Source: DUOA01 sp012839095 (lineage in GTDB: Bacteria; Bacillota; Clostridia; Caldicoprobacterales; DTU083). From it: 64,000 bases of DNA. The stretch spans positions 62,001 to 126,000 of the forward strand of contig JBMNJE010000001.1 in the NCBI GenBank assembly GCA_050951505.1, given 5' to 3'. The notes below the pieces were generated by a model. The model ran no database searches. It had not been told where the DNA came from and saw only the letters and a program-made list of their open reading frames with translations. Every line of letters begins with the position of its first letter. Position 1 is the stretch's first letter. This document shows, piece by piece, positions 1 to 8,444 of the stretch. A program made the translations under genes and the position numbers.

Positions 1-1633
1 CGCAATAAATCCGAAGGTATTGACCAATTGCGTCATCCTGACTTCTATTTCAATACCGCTGTGTGCAGACTGCACCTCCAGCCGGTGGAGCCTGTGAAGT
101 GGAACACCTCGACATCTTCAAACCTGTCAAGCCACCTGAATACCCCATCAATACCTATGGCTATTCTCAAACGGCCTCCCACTCCCGTATCAGGAAGAAC
201 AGCCGGGCTGGCGTATCCGCTGGTTCCGGGTATACCTGCAATAGCAGCACAGGGGCGGTCTCTTACGACTATTTTATCTTTTAACCAGGAATCCCGCGTT
301 TACCCAGTTGCCAAGATTATAGGCTCCCCCTTCGATTGGGCTTGTTGTCACAAGGCTGATTGTCCGGCTTCCTGAAGGTATTTTTATATTAAACCTCCAG
401 GGGGCCTCTGAAATTGTCATAGCCCTGCTTTCAGCAATCAGCTTTCCGTCTATGAAAATCTTGAATACCACCTTAGCCAAGGCAGCAATTTCACGTCCCA
501 GGTCATTTTCCAGCATTGATTCGCAAACGCCTGCAAGGGCAACAAAGGTGTCATAATCCTCCTTTATTTCATATACCATCTGTGAAGGTGAATCCACCCC
601 TATGCCCTTGTTATATTCAACCCCTCTGAGAATAAGAGGTGAGCCGTCATATGATCGGTCTTTTACCGGAGGAGGATTTGTACCAAGCTCGGGATGATTC
701 CACCATGGGATATGTCCCCTTACACTTGACCATATTGACTTTAGGTCAGAAATGTAAATGTCCGGCAAAGATGGTACAGCCGGCATGCTCAAATAATGGC
801 TTTCACTATCAAGTGAAAGCTTTTTATCTCCTCTGAAGGCTGCCGCACGCAAAACTAATGTACTGTCGATTTTACATTGATCCTTTCTTCAACTGCATCC
901 GTATTTTTGTCAAGCCCGCTGCTGTCATCCGCTACGGAGTAGGCCTGGTTCAGGTCACGTGCGATCAAACACCTTAAACCTGCCGCCTCCATATTGATCA
1001 TGCCGTCTGGTTTTCTGACAAGGCAGATATTGGTTGCTCCCCCCATGTAAATCAGATTTTCTATTCCTTTTTCCATACAAAGATTATATACATCCTGTCC
1101 TGATGCGGATATCCAATCTCCCTGTCCTATTACAAGATCCGGGTGCAGCTTGTATTCCCCATAGTTGGGCTTGCAATCAAAAGGCCCACCGCACATGTCT
1201 CCTTCCCAATACAGGGGTTCGGGCAGCTTGCTCATAAGCTCTTCGGAAGGCCAGGTAGTTAAGTCCAATCCGGGTATAAGGACCTGGGGCAGCGCAGACA
1301 TTCTCTCCCTTTGTTCCCAGCCTGCATAGAAATTAGCAACATCCGTCGGAGCATGGATTACCAACATTCCCAGCTCCCTGGCCAAATCCAGGACCATGTT
1401 CATCCTGGGTATCATCGCAGCTGCACGTCCCATCCAGGTCTTGCACCAATGATAACTCCACATGTCAACAATAACTATCGCAGTTTTTTTGCGTCTATGT
1501 AAATACTTTCACAGACCACATCCGTCAACTCAATATTTTCACCGCCGGTATCCGGCTGCTGCCTGGGAATTCTCCTTTGAGTGTCCAGTTTGATTATGCT
1601 CGAAGTTTCATTTTTTGTTGTTATGCTATTCAT
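1..1633 (-). pseudogene. Frame-broken cysteine hydrolase (isochorismatase-like) with C-terminal NPCBM domain
   Basis: The gene seems to start at the ATG at 1631-1633, behind an AGGGGG ribosome site, and runs leftward to or past the window edge. Its parts lie in different frames. The N-terminus (MNSITTKNETSS...) runs to a T7 tract at 1484-1490. One more base there would join it in frame to AIVIVDMWSYHWCK, the first strand and catalytic Asp region of isochorismatase-like cysteine hydrolases. That domain (855-1466) ends with GGATNICL, whose Cys fits the nucleophile. A second shift near 851-873 leads into an NPCBM-like domain (274-864; the motif NKGIGVDSPSQMVYEI is typical, and the domain binds carbohydrate in other proteins). 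A third shift at the T4 of 279-282 leads to KIVVRDRPCAAIAG and on to 45, and a fourth is possible near 50-110. Either a decayed gene or poor sequence at this end. The family calls are firm; intactness is not. Confidence 0.7.
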
Positions 1634-1761
1634 CTTGGTGTCCCCCTAAATTCCTTTTATGTTATTGTTCATGAAATTTGTACTATCGAAAAATCTTATG
1701 AAAGGAAAAAGCAAAAGGTACTATACACCTAACGTGCTTGCTTTCCCTCTTGCTTCTCATA

Positions 1762-1782
1762 CAATTATCGCCATGATAATTG
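1762..1782. repeat. Inverted repeat in the pseudogene-murC intergenic region
   Basis: CAATTATC and GATAATTG form perfect 8-base arms around a 5-base loop. No T run follows on either strand, so this is not a standard terminator. It lies between the divergent hydrolase remnant and murC and could be an operator, but no regulator is nearby. The rest of the 450-base gap (1634-2084) holds only the murC promoter. Confidence 0.4.
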
Positions 1783-1975
1783 CCAGTTTGATCAACTGTA
1801 TAACTAAATATGCAAATTCGGGACTGTTCTAGTTGTTCTAATCGCCGGATGCAGTTGCTGCATCTTCCTGTAAATATATATTACAACCCAGCGGTTAAAT
1901 GTCAAGCGCTAAATCGGATGTCAAAACTTTTCATAGTAAGACCCATAAGGATATATTATATTTTTTATATAGCAG

Positions 1976-2005
1976 TTGATAAAACAAGCTGTAAATGGAT
2001 ATAAT
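1976..2005 (+). promoter_or_regulatory. Sigma-A type promoter of murC
   Basis: TTGATA at 1976-1981 and a perfect TATAAT at 2000-2005 are separated by 18 bases. Transcription would start near 2012, giving a leader of about 70 bases before murC. I saw no riboswitch-like structure in the leader. Confidence 0.65.
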
Positions 2006-2084
2006 AAACATCATGAATACTAGGTATATTATTTGCCAAATATCAATCGAATAGATTGTACTTATTTGGTTTGGAGTGAATTGA

Positions 2085-3467
2085 ATGGAAAAACAACATA
2101 TCCGTGATTTTGCCGGCAGGCATGTTCACTTTGTCGGAATCGGCGGCATCAGCATGAGCGGTCTGGCAGAGATTCTGCTGGAGAAGGGCTATACGGTTTC
2201 CGGTTCGGATCTGAAGCTGTCAGGACTGACAGCGCGTCTGCAGGCCAACGGAGCAACAATATATCAGGGGCATCATTCCCAGAACATTTCAGGAGCAGAC
2301 CTGGTGGTTTATACGGCCGCAGTCAAGGATGACAATCCCGAGCTGATGGAGGCCGGAAGGCAGGGCATACCCTGTATGGACAGAGCAACTCTGTTAGGCC
2401 AGATCATGGAGACCTTCAGGTTCGCCATAGGAGTGGCAGGCTCCCATGGAAAAACAACAACCACCTCCATGCTGGCCATGATGATGCATCGGGCTGGACT
2501 GGACCCCACTATTCTGGTGGGAGGAGAACTGGATGAGATTGGCGGAAACGTACGAACAGGCCAAAGCGAATTCTTTATAACCGAGGCTTGCGAATATATG
2601 GACAGCTTCCTCAAATTTCGCCCTTATTTGGCCATTATCCTGAATATTGACAGCGATCACCTGGACTACTTTAAAGACCTCGGCCAAATATATTCCTCCT
2701 TTGTGAAGTATGCCGGCCTGGTTCCCGAATCCGGGTATGTCGTCGGTTGCGGGGATGACCCTCTTGTTCTGAAATTAATGGGGGAAGTAAACTGCCGGAC
2801 GATTACATACGGTATCGACCACCCCTGCAACTGGACAGCCGAGAATATCTCCTATGACAGCAATGGCCGTTCTTCCTTTTCTCTTATAAATAATGGGAAG
2901 GATCTGGGGAGATTTTCATTAAAGGTGCCGGGAAAACATAATGTATACAATGCACTGGCTTCCATTGCCGCCTGCAGCCTTATGGGCGTCTCCCCCGAAA
3001 AAATGCAGGAAGCTCTCCTGCATTACAAAGGGACCCATCGCAGATTTGAGCTAAAGGGAAGAACCGACAGGCAGGCAACCATAATAGATGACTATGCCCA
3101 TCACCCAGCTGAGGTGAAAGCCACGATCTCAACCGCATTAAATTATCCCCATAACCGCTTGTGGTGCATTTTCCAGCCTCATACCTATACCCGCACCCAA
3201 AAGCTGTTCAGAGAGTTTACCGAAGCATTTCATGGAGTGGATTTCTTAATTCTGACTGATATCTATGCAGCCAGAGAAAAAAATACAGGAGATATAAACT
3301 CCGGGATGCTGGCAGAGGCCATTTCCGAGAAAGGTGTAAATTGCAGCTATATAAGTGATTTTGGTGAAATCACAGCTTATGTAAGGCAGCATGCAAAGCC
3401 CGGTGACCTTGTCATCACAATGGGGGCCGGGGATATTTACAAGGTAGGCGAAGCGCTGCTGAAATAA
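2085..3467 (+). CDS. murC: UDP-N-acetylmuramate--L-alanine ligase
   Basis: MurC joins L-alanine to UDP-N-acetylmuramic acid with ATP, the first amino-acid step of peptidoglycan precursor synthesis in the cytoplasm. The 460-residue length is normal for the family. The N-terminal Rossmann-like domain has HFVGIGGISMSGLAEIL (residues 15-31), the P-loop is GSHGKTTTT (119-127), and the central ligase domain has HRRFE and DDYAHHPAE, all diagnostic of Mur ligases and of MurC in particular. The start is an ATG behind GGAGTGA. The gene has its own promoter and is followed by a small ORF in the same direction. No anomaly was seen, and the assignment is secure. Confidence 0.97.
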   Translation: MEKQHIRDFAGRHVHFVGIGGISMSGLAEILLEKGYTVSGSDLKLSGLTARLQANGATIYQGHHSQNISGADLVVYTAAVKDDNPELMEAGRQGIPCMDRATLLGQIMETFRFAIGVAGSHGKTTTTSMLAMMMHRAGLDPTILVGGELDEIGGNVRTGQSEFFITEACEYMDSFLKFRPYLAIILNIDSDHLDYFKDLGQIYSSFVKYAGLVPESGYVVGCGDDPLVLKLMGEVNCRTITYGIDHPCNWTAENISYDSNGRSSFSLINNGKDLGRFSLKVPGKHNVYNALASIAACSLMGVSPEKMQEALLHYKGTHRRFELKGRTDRQATIIDDYAHHPAEVKATISTALNYPHNRLWCIFQPHTYTRTQKLFREFTEAFHGVDFLILTDIYAAREKNTGDINSGMLAEAISEKGVNCSYISDFGEITAYVRQHAKPGDLVITMGAGDIYKVGEALLK

Positions 3468-3573
3468 CATGATTATATCATGCACCAATGCCCGAAAAGC
3501 GTCATAGAATGGAATGGCAGCACAGCTGAATTTCACAGTATTTAAAATTTGCGGGAAACGAGGTGCTAAATCC

Positions 3574-3714
3574 ATGGATGATGTGAAAGGCTTTGGCAGC
3601 GGTGATTTGTTTGGAGGAGGCAGCAGCATTCTTACCATAATTATCATATTTTTTCTGATAATGCTTTTATTTGGCGGCAAAGGCAAATTCCGTTTGTTCG
3701 AAGAAGAGGACTGA
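3574..3714 (+). CDS. Small glycine-rich single-pass membrane protein
   Basis: A 46-residue protein starting MDDVKGFGSGDLFGGG, followed by one hydrophobic helix (ILTIIIIFFLIMLLF) and a charged tail rich in Glu. I chose the ATG at 3574 because GAGGTG precedes it by 8 bases; a longer reading from 3514 has no comparable site. It follows murC by about 100 bases and may share its transcript, since a hairpin with a T7 tail comes right after it. The Gly-rich, single-helix form recalls small sporulation proteins of the YjcZ kind, but I see no specific signature. Function unknown. Confidence 0.6.
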   Translation: MDDVKGFGSGDLFGGGSSILTIIIIFFLIMLLFGGKGKFRLFEEED

Positions 3715-3732
3715 CATAGAACAAATTCCACA

Positions 3733-3762
3733 GGAAGGGCTGTATCCGGTCCTTCTTTTTTT
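3733..3762 (+). terminator. Probable intrinsic terminator after murC and the small ORF
   Basis: GAAGG at 3734-3738 pairs with CCTTC at 3751-3755, followed by T7 (3756-3762). The stem is short, so this is a moderate call. Confidence 0.5.
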
Positions 3763-3838
3763 ATGCAAAACTTTAGTATAAAAATTGACAGCATATCATT
3801 AGATTTTTTGAAAATAATAAATTTGAGGAGGGATAAAT

Positions 3839-4336
3839 GTGAAAAAGCTGCTGGCTGTCTGCCTGATTTTGGTTTTGGCATCCTTACCGGGATTGTCTCT
3901 TGCAGATGAGGCAGGTGCTGATAATGAGGCGACAGCAAAAATGGTTCAGGAGCTTTCTCTTGTCACTAATTGAAAGGCAGAGGATATCCATCTCATGGCA
4001 AAGGCAGTTCACGGTGAAGCCAGAGGGGAGGAATATATCGGCAAGGTGGCTGTTGCAGCCGTTATTCTTAATCGTGTAAAATCACCTTTGTTTCCCAATA
4101 CTATTAAGGAAGTCATTTATCAGCCGGGAGCATTTACCTGTGTGGAAGACGGCCAGATAAATCTGAAACCCAGCCCGGATGCTTACAGGGCTGTCTCCGA
4201 TGCCATATTGGGAAATGATCCGACAAATGGATGCCTGTTTTATATGAATCCCGTAACAGCAACTTCCCGCTGGATGCGAAAACGGATATCCGCCGAAAAC
4301 ACCAGGACAATCGGGAACCATGTCTTTGTTCCCTGA
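3839..4336 (+). pseudogene. SleB/CwlJ-family cell wall hydrolase interrupted by an in-frame TGA
   Basis: The frame begins at a GTG at 3839 (ribosome site GAGGAGG) and gives a signal peptide (VKKLLAVCLILVLASLPG, then LSLADEAG). Codon 45, TGA at 3971-3973, stops it, and the same frame then resumes with AEDIHLMAKAVHGEARGE. This is the start of the Hydrolase_2 domain of SleB and CwlJ, the enzymes that degrade spore cortex muramic-delta-lactam peptidoglycan. The catalytic-region glutamate in GEARGEEY is present, and the C-terminus FYMNPVTAT...RTIGNHVFVP looks complete. The TGA stands where Trp (TGG) would read naturally (TNWKAED). Either a one-base nonsense mutation, a base-call error, or low-level readthrough. 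A restart at the ATG at 3995 would lack secretion. A strong hairpin follows. Confidence 0.75.
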
Positions 4337-4349
4337 TTGGCCGGAAATA

Positions 4350-4384
4350 AAAGCAGCCGGAAGAAAGAAAATACCGGCTGCTTT
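4350..4384. terminator. Bidirectional hairpin between convergent genes
   Basis: AAAGCAGCCGG (4350-4360) pairs perfectly with CCGGCTGCTTT (4374-4384). On the minus strand the stem runs into TTTTATTT, so it best terminates the small minus-strand gene at 4431-4550. It may also stop transcription from the SleB-like gene. Confidence 0.75.
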
Positions 4385-4430
4385 GCTAACATTATCATAA
4401 ATATTCAGAGAGTAAAACAATATATAAAGA

Positions 4431-4550
4431 TTACAGTGAACTCAGGAATTCCATGAGGAACAACGGCAATATGGTTAAGATGGTAATACCAACAGATATA
4501 AGTGCGACTGCTATTCCCCGTCCGACTTCCGATTTGAAAAAGATACTCAC
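4431..4550 (-). CDS. 39-residue single-pass membrane protein
   Basis: A short frame from GTG (4548-4550) to TAA (4431-4433). It gives a charged N-terminus MSIFFKSEVGRG followed by a strongly hydrophobic helix (IAVALISVGITILTILPLFL) and ends LSSL. The ribosome site GGGAGG sits about 7 bases before the start. A perfect TATAAT on the minus strand lies at 4587-4592, and a strong terminator follows the stop. This promoter-RBS-ORF-terminator order is what makes it credible despite its size. I do not recognise the family. Possibilities are a regulatory subunit of a membrane complex, a small sporulation protein or a toxin-like peptide; nothing in the sequence separates these. Confidence 0.6.
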   Translation of the reverse strand: MSIFFKSEVGRGIAVALISVGITILTILPLFLMEFLSSL

Positions 4551-4773
4551 GTTGCTCCCTCCCGTTCCTATTCTTGTCCTTGCTTTATTATACCCTTAAA
4601 ATATTTCAAAACTTTTACATGTTCTTTATGTATTTATTAATACTATATTACACAGTATTAATAACTGTATAAAAAGGCATAACAAAATGAAACAGGAAAA
4701 AGTAAAACGCTTTGTTTAATCAAGTTTACGGAAGCAAGGGCATTTACAGATAAACCAGGCAGAAGCAGCTGCC

Positions 4774-6081
4774 TTAATATCGAATTCTCTTAATGATTCT
4801 GTCGACCTCCTTATAAACCCGCTCCAAATCAATGGTGGTGAGAACTCTGTCCTGCATAACCACCTGTCCGTTTATAACAACCGTATTGATATCACCCGAA
4901 TAACCGCTGTATACCAGGTGAACAAGGGGATCTTCCCTGGGGTGATAATGGGGACCGCTTAAATCTATAAGCTGAATATCCGCCTTCTTGCCCGGCTCCA
5001 GGCTTCCGATTTCATCCTGCAGATTAAGAGCTTCCGCACCCATTCGGGTGGCCATCTCCACAGCCTTCACTGCAGGCAATGCTTCAGCATTCCCCGTATA
5101 GCCCTTGGCAATGAGCGCAGCCACAGACATCTCCTTAAGTATGCTGAGATTATTGTTGCTGGCTGCTCCATCCGTGCCCAGAGAAAGGGTAATTCCATGC
5201 CTCAGCATATCATCTACCGGTGCAAAACCGCTGGCCAGCTTCATATTGCTGGATGGGCAGTGAACTGCTTTAACATTCCATCCTGCCATCAGTTCCATAT
5301 CATCCTGCGTCAGATGAACACAGTGGGCAGCCGTAACAGGCAGTTCAAACAGGCCAAGATCATGGAGATGCCTCACAGGAGTTTTACCATATTTCCCAAT
5401 ACACTCCTCCACTTCACCGGCCGTTTCAGACAGATGAACATGAATTCCCACGCCGTACTTTTCTGCCAGCTGCCTGCTTGTGATAAGAACCTCAGGTGCA
5501 CAGGTATAAACAGAATGAGGGCCTATCATCATGCGGATTCTGCCCTCTGCCTTTCTTTGCCATTCGGCCAGTTCATCAACTTCCCGGTATCTTTGTTCCA
5601 TGTGCTCATCCGGCCCGGTCAGACCCCTGCTTAAAACAGCACGCATGCCGCAATCTGAAACAGCCTGCGCAGTATCAGTCATAAACATGTACATATCGGA
5701 AAATGTGGTCACACCGGATGATATCATCTCTGCCGCCCCAAGAAGGGAAAGCCAGTAGGCATCCCCTGGCTCCAGCCTTTCTTCCATGGGCCAGATCCTC
5801 TGGCTCAGCCATTCCCATAAGGGCATATTGTCAGCATAGCCGCGGAAGGCAGTCATGGCTATGTGAGTATGAGCATTGACAAAACCGGGCAGGGCCAGCA
5901 TTCCCCTGCCGTCCATTATTTTCAGCTTGCCTGGTTCAGCCTTAATCAATCTTGAATCCAGTCCGGAGGAAGGCCCCGCATATACTATGGTATCATCCTC
6001 ATATAAAATAGCACCCTCCGGATAATGGCGGTTCTCATCATCCATTGTTATGATTTCTATATTTTTAATCAAGGTTTTCAT
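4774..6081 (-). CDS. mtaD: Amidohydrolase: S-adenosylhomocysteine / 5'-methylthioadenosine deaminase
   Basis: A metal-dependent amidohydrolase of the MtaD/TRZ-ATZ family, which deaminates the adenine of S-adenosylhomocysteine, methylthioadenosine or adenosine. Visible metal-site motifs are the N-terminal GFVNAHTHIAM, IHVHLSE in the middle, the His of TAAHCVHL, and LGTDGAASNNN with the catalytic Asp. The C-terminus carries the usual GSLEPGKKADIQLIDL segment. I start it at MKTLIKNIE (6081) behind a GGGG site; the upstream in-frame codon at 6108 lacks one. It lies 60 bases downstream of the ahcY-like gene on the same strand. The pairing suggests that the S-adenosylhomocysteine salvage route includes deamination (see findings). 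Length (435 residues) is normal. Confidence 0.9.
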   Translation of the reverse strand: MKTLIKNIEIITMDDENRHYPEGAILYEDDTIVYAGPSSGLDSRLIKAEPGKLKIMDGRGMLALPGFVNAHTHIAMTAFRGYADNMPLWEWLSQRIWPMEERLEPGDAYWLSLLGAAEMISSGVTTFSDMYMFMTDTAQAVSDCGMRAVLSRGLTGPDEHMEQRYREVDELAEWQRKAEGRIRMMIGPHSVYTCAPEVLITSRQLAEKYGVGIHVHLSETAGEVEECIGKYGKTPVRHLHDLGLFELPVTAAHCVHLTQDDMELMAGWNVKAVHCPSSNMKLASGFAPVDDMLRHGITLSLGTDGAASNNNLSILKEMSVAALIAKGYTGNAEALPAVKAVEMATRMGAEALNLQDEIGSLEPGKKADIQLIDLSGPHYHPREDPLVHLVYSGYSGDINTVVINGQVVMQDRVLTTIDLERVYKEVDRIIKRIRY

Positions 6082-6141
6082 ATGATATCCCCGTTTACAG
6101 AATTCCAATTACCGTTTTTTACCATATTATTTGCTGCAATA

Positions 6142-7383
6142 TCAATAGGCACTCAAATATTCCGACTGCTCCTCCGTCAACTGATCTATGAGGATGTTCA
6201 TGGCCTGCAGCTTCATCTGCGCCACCCGTTTGTCTATCTCCTCCGGAACAGCATAAACACGTTTTTCCAGTCTGCCCTGGTTTTCCAGAACATACCTTGC
6301 ACACAAGGCCTGCAAAGCAAAGCTCATATCCATTATTTCAGCAGGATGGCCGTCTCCGGATGCCAGATTAACCAGTCTTCCTTCTGCCAGCAGATTCAGA
6401 ATCCTGCCGTCATCCATTACATAACCCATGATATTCTGACGCATAGGCCTTTTCTCTGTGCAGAGTTCCTCCAAGTCAGGCAGCCACAGCTCCACATCAA
6501 AATGCCCTGCATTGGCCAGCAGAACGCCGTTCTTCATCTTCCGGAAATGTTCCTTTCGGATTACCTTTATGCAACCCGTTACGGTAATAAAAATATCCCC
6601 TATGGGTGCTGCTTCATCCATGGTCATTACTCTGAAACCGTCCATTACGGCTTCAATGGCCTTGACAGGATCAACCTCCGTAACGATTACATTGGCACCC
6701 AGCCCCTTGGCTTTCATTGCCACACCCTTACCGCACCAGCCATAACCTGCGACTACCACATTTTTGCCTGCCACAATCAAATTGGTGGTACGCATGATCC
6801 CGTCCCATACAGACTGACCGGTTCCATACCGATTGTCGAATAAATACTTGCAAAATGCATCGTTGACAGACACCATGGGAAAGGCCAGTTTGCCCTCTTT
6901 TTCTCTTGCCCGCAGACGCAGTACGCCTGTAGTGGTTTCCTCGCAGCCTCCTGCCACGCCGGCCAGCAAATCAGTCCGCTCTGTATGCAGCAAATTAACC
7001 AGGTCGCCGCCGTCATCGATAATGATGTGAGGTCCGAAGTCCAGAGTCTGATTCAAATGGGTCTTGTATTCCTCCTCCGCAGCTCCATGCCAGGCATAGA
7101 CCTTAAGCCCCTCCTCTGCCAATGCAGCCGCAACGGCATCCTGAGTGGACAGGGGATTGCTGCCGGTAACAGCTACTTCTGCCCCGCCTGCTGCCAGCAC
7201 CAGTGAAAGATAAGCCGTTTTGGCCTCCAAATGGACGGATACGGCAATCCGCCTGCCTGCAAAGGGCTGCTGCTCCAGAAATTCCTTTTCCAATGCATTG
7301 AGCAGCGGCATGTACTGTCTTACCCAGTTTATTCTTGCTCTCCCTTCGGGAGCCAGCTTTATATTACGAATAGATGAACTCAT
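6142..7383 (-). CDS. ahcY: Adenosylhomocysteinase (or S-inosylhomocysteine hydrolase)
   Basis: An NAD-dependent hydrolase that splits S-adenosylhomocysteine, the product inhibitor of methyltransferases, into homocysteine and adenosine. Visible are CEETTTGVLRL, the substrate-domain hallmark, the pair NDAFCKYLFDNRYGTGQS, and the NAD-binding VVVAGYGWCGKGVAMKAKG. At 413 residues it is the short form seen in archaea, Thermotoga and many clostridia, lacking some insertions of the long bacterial and eukaryotic enzyme. The ATG sits behind AGGAGG, and a good promoter lies at 7407-7435. The mtaD-type deaminase follows in the same operon, so the in vivo substrate may be S-inosylhomocysteine, as known for a methanogen homologue. 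That point is inference. Confidence 0.93.
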   Translation of the reverse strand: MSSSIRNIKLAPEGRARINWVRQYMPLLNALEKEFLEQQPFAGRRIAVSVHLEAKTAYLSLVLAAGGAEVAVTGSNPLSTQDAVAAALAEEGLKVYAWHGAAEEEYKTHLNQTLDFGPHIIIDDGGDLVNLLHTERTDLLAGVAGGCEETTTGVLRLRAREKEGKLAFPMVSVNDAFCKYLFDNRYGTGQSVWDGIMRTTNLIVAGKNVVVAGYGWCGKGVAMKAKGLGANVIVTEVDPVKAIEAVMDGFRVMTMDEAAPIGDIFITVTGCIKVIRKEHFRKMKNGVLLANAGHFDVELWLPDLEELCTEKRPMRQNIMGYVMDDGRILNLLAEGRLVNLASGDGHPAEIMDMSFALQALCARYVLENQGRLEKRVYAVPEEIDKRVAQMKLQAMNILIDQLTEEQSEYLSAY

Positions 7384-7406
7384 ACTATGCCTCCTTTTTC
7401 ATCCCT

Positions 7407-7435
7407 ATTCTAGCATGAAGTAATTCCGGTCACAA
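7407..7435 (-). promoter_or_regulatory. Sigma-A type promoter of the ahcY-mtaD operon
   Basis: Read on the minus strand, TTGTGA (7430-7435) and TAGAAT (7407-7412) are separated by exactly 17 bases. The start of transcription would be about 20 bases before the ribosome site, too close for a SAM- or SAH-type riboswitch. Confidence 0.7.
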
Positions 7436-7558
7436 GGCTGCAAAAATCAAATATCTTCCTTTTATTTCATTTTTATGTTATAATGTAATCAAGCTGCCCG
7501 TTTAGGGGTCGCTGGTACTTTCGTACAAAATTACATATTAAGCACTTATACAGGCAAA

Positions 7559-7933
7559 GTGGTAACAGGGTTCTCAACAACATTCGCAGCCGGTATCGCC
7601 CCTGCGGGAGAAATTTATCTTAAGGGGATGATGAGATTGTCGGAACAGTATGTCAAACAGTTCAATGCGGATCTGGGGGAACTCTCGTTGAACCTGGTTG
7701 GAGAGAATCATTGGAGAAGATTCGCGGCCAATAAAATTGTCTCCATCCAGAATACCTTGGGTAAGAAAAAAGTTTTATTTATTGAAAAGCCGGTAGAACG
7801 AATAGAGATTCAGATAAGCGGCGAACCCAAGGCCTTTGTTATTCAAAAGGGAGTTATCAAGGACGATTTCTCCTGGATCAAGGATGTACTGAAAAGTTTC
7901 TCGCAAAAGAATAAAGTAGAGTACAAAGATTAA
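7559..7933 (+). CDS. Unrecognised 124-residue protein
   Basis: A frame starting at a GTG at 7559 and ending just before a perfect terminator. The protein has no signal peptide; its C-terminal half looks like a folded mixed alpha/beta segment (KKVLFIEKPVERIEIQIS, then GEPKAFVIQ). I do not recognise it. The start is uncertain: the frame stays open upstream to 7484 with plausible amino-acid content (AARLGVAGTFVQNYILSTY), but no good start or ribosome site exists there, and a TATAAT at 7477-7482 lies right at that edge. A later ATG at 7628 or 7631 behind AAGGGG is another option. It might be the 3' remnant of a larger gene. Confidence concerns coding, not function. Confidence 0.5.
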   Translation: MVTGFSTTFAAGIAPAGEIYLKGMMRLSEQYVKQFNADLGELSLNLVGENHWRRFAANKIVSIQNTLGKKKVLFIEKPVERIEIQISGEPKAFVIQKGVIKDDFSWIKDVLKSFSQKNKVEYKD

Positions 7934-7951
7934 AGAAAAGTAACTTAGCAA

Positions 7952-7981
7952 AAATCCAGGTATATACCTGGATTTCTCTTA
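7952..7981. terminator. Perfect palindromic terminator
   Basis: AAATCCAGGTAT and ATACCTGGATTT (7952-7975) form a perfect 12-base inverted repeat flanked by A runs on the left and T-rich sequence on the right. It serves the plus-strand ORF ending at 7933 and probably the convergent minus-strand gene that ends at 8023. Confidence 0.75.
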
Positions 7982-8022
7982 TGTATTGAAGTTAGCAGCC
8001 TTTCTTCTTGATGGAAGGTGCC

Positions 8023-8379
8023 TCAGTAATAATAAGGCATATTAGAATAGAAATGGTAGCCGGCAGTGGCAAATAAAATAACTCCGATAATAGAAAGAAC
8101 CAGACTGATGATAATCAGAATACCCTGTATTTTAAAGAAAGCGGATAAATCCGATATCATCAGGTTGAGCCTGCTGGTTTCCGTTACGCCGTCCGGAGCC
8201 GCCACGGCCTCATCTGCGTATCGCTTGGCACCTCTTAATTTCAAACCCAGAATGATTGCAATAATGCCGGGTATAAGCCCTACAATGGAAATGCAGCCCA
8301 GCACTCCGCCGATAATGTTTATAATTCCCAAAAAACCTGCCCATTTGCCCATGTCCGAAAGTTCTTGTTTGTTCAACAT
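8023..8379 (-). CDS. DUF5362-like small membrane protein
   Basis: A 118-residue protein with three or four hydrophobic segments: WAGFLGIINIIGGVLGCISI, GLIPGIIAIILGLKL, and IQGILIIISLVLSIIGVILF. The pattern of a short N-terminus, two membrane hairpins with a conserved GxKLRGAKRYAD loop, and a last helix is that of the DUF5362 family, common in Bacillota and of unknown function. It ends in an unusual SNMPYYY tail. The ATG follows GGGGGACG closely. It is monocistronic between the terminator at 7952-7981 and the HD-kinase gene. The DUF assignment is from memory of the pattern. Confidence 0.7.
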   Translation of the reverse strand: MLNKQELSDMGKWAGFLGIINIIGGVLGCISIVGLIPGIIAIILGLKLRGAKRYADEAVAAPDGVTETSRLNLMISDLSAFFKIQGILIIISLVLSIIGVILFATAGYHFYSNMPYYY

Positions 8380-8444
8380 ATCATCGTCCCCCTATGCTAT
8401 TTGGAATTTCTCCATAATATATGTATATATTACTTTAACCGGCA

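Noticed and set aside
3246..3938. 230-residue minus-strand frame across the end of murC
   Set aside because: Antisense to murC and the small ORF, with no start signal or motif. A shadow frame.
6025..6843. 272-residue plus-strand frame over the mtaD/ahcY genes
   Set aside because: Antisense to two well-identified genes, with a Cys/His-rich composition typical of shadow translation.
7384..7480. SAM/SAH riboswitch before ahcY
   Set aside because: The promoter leaves only a few bases of leader, which is too short for any such riboswitch.
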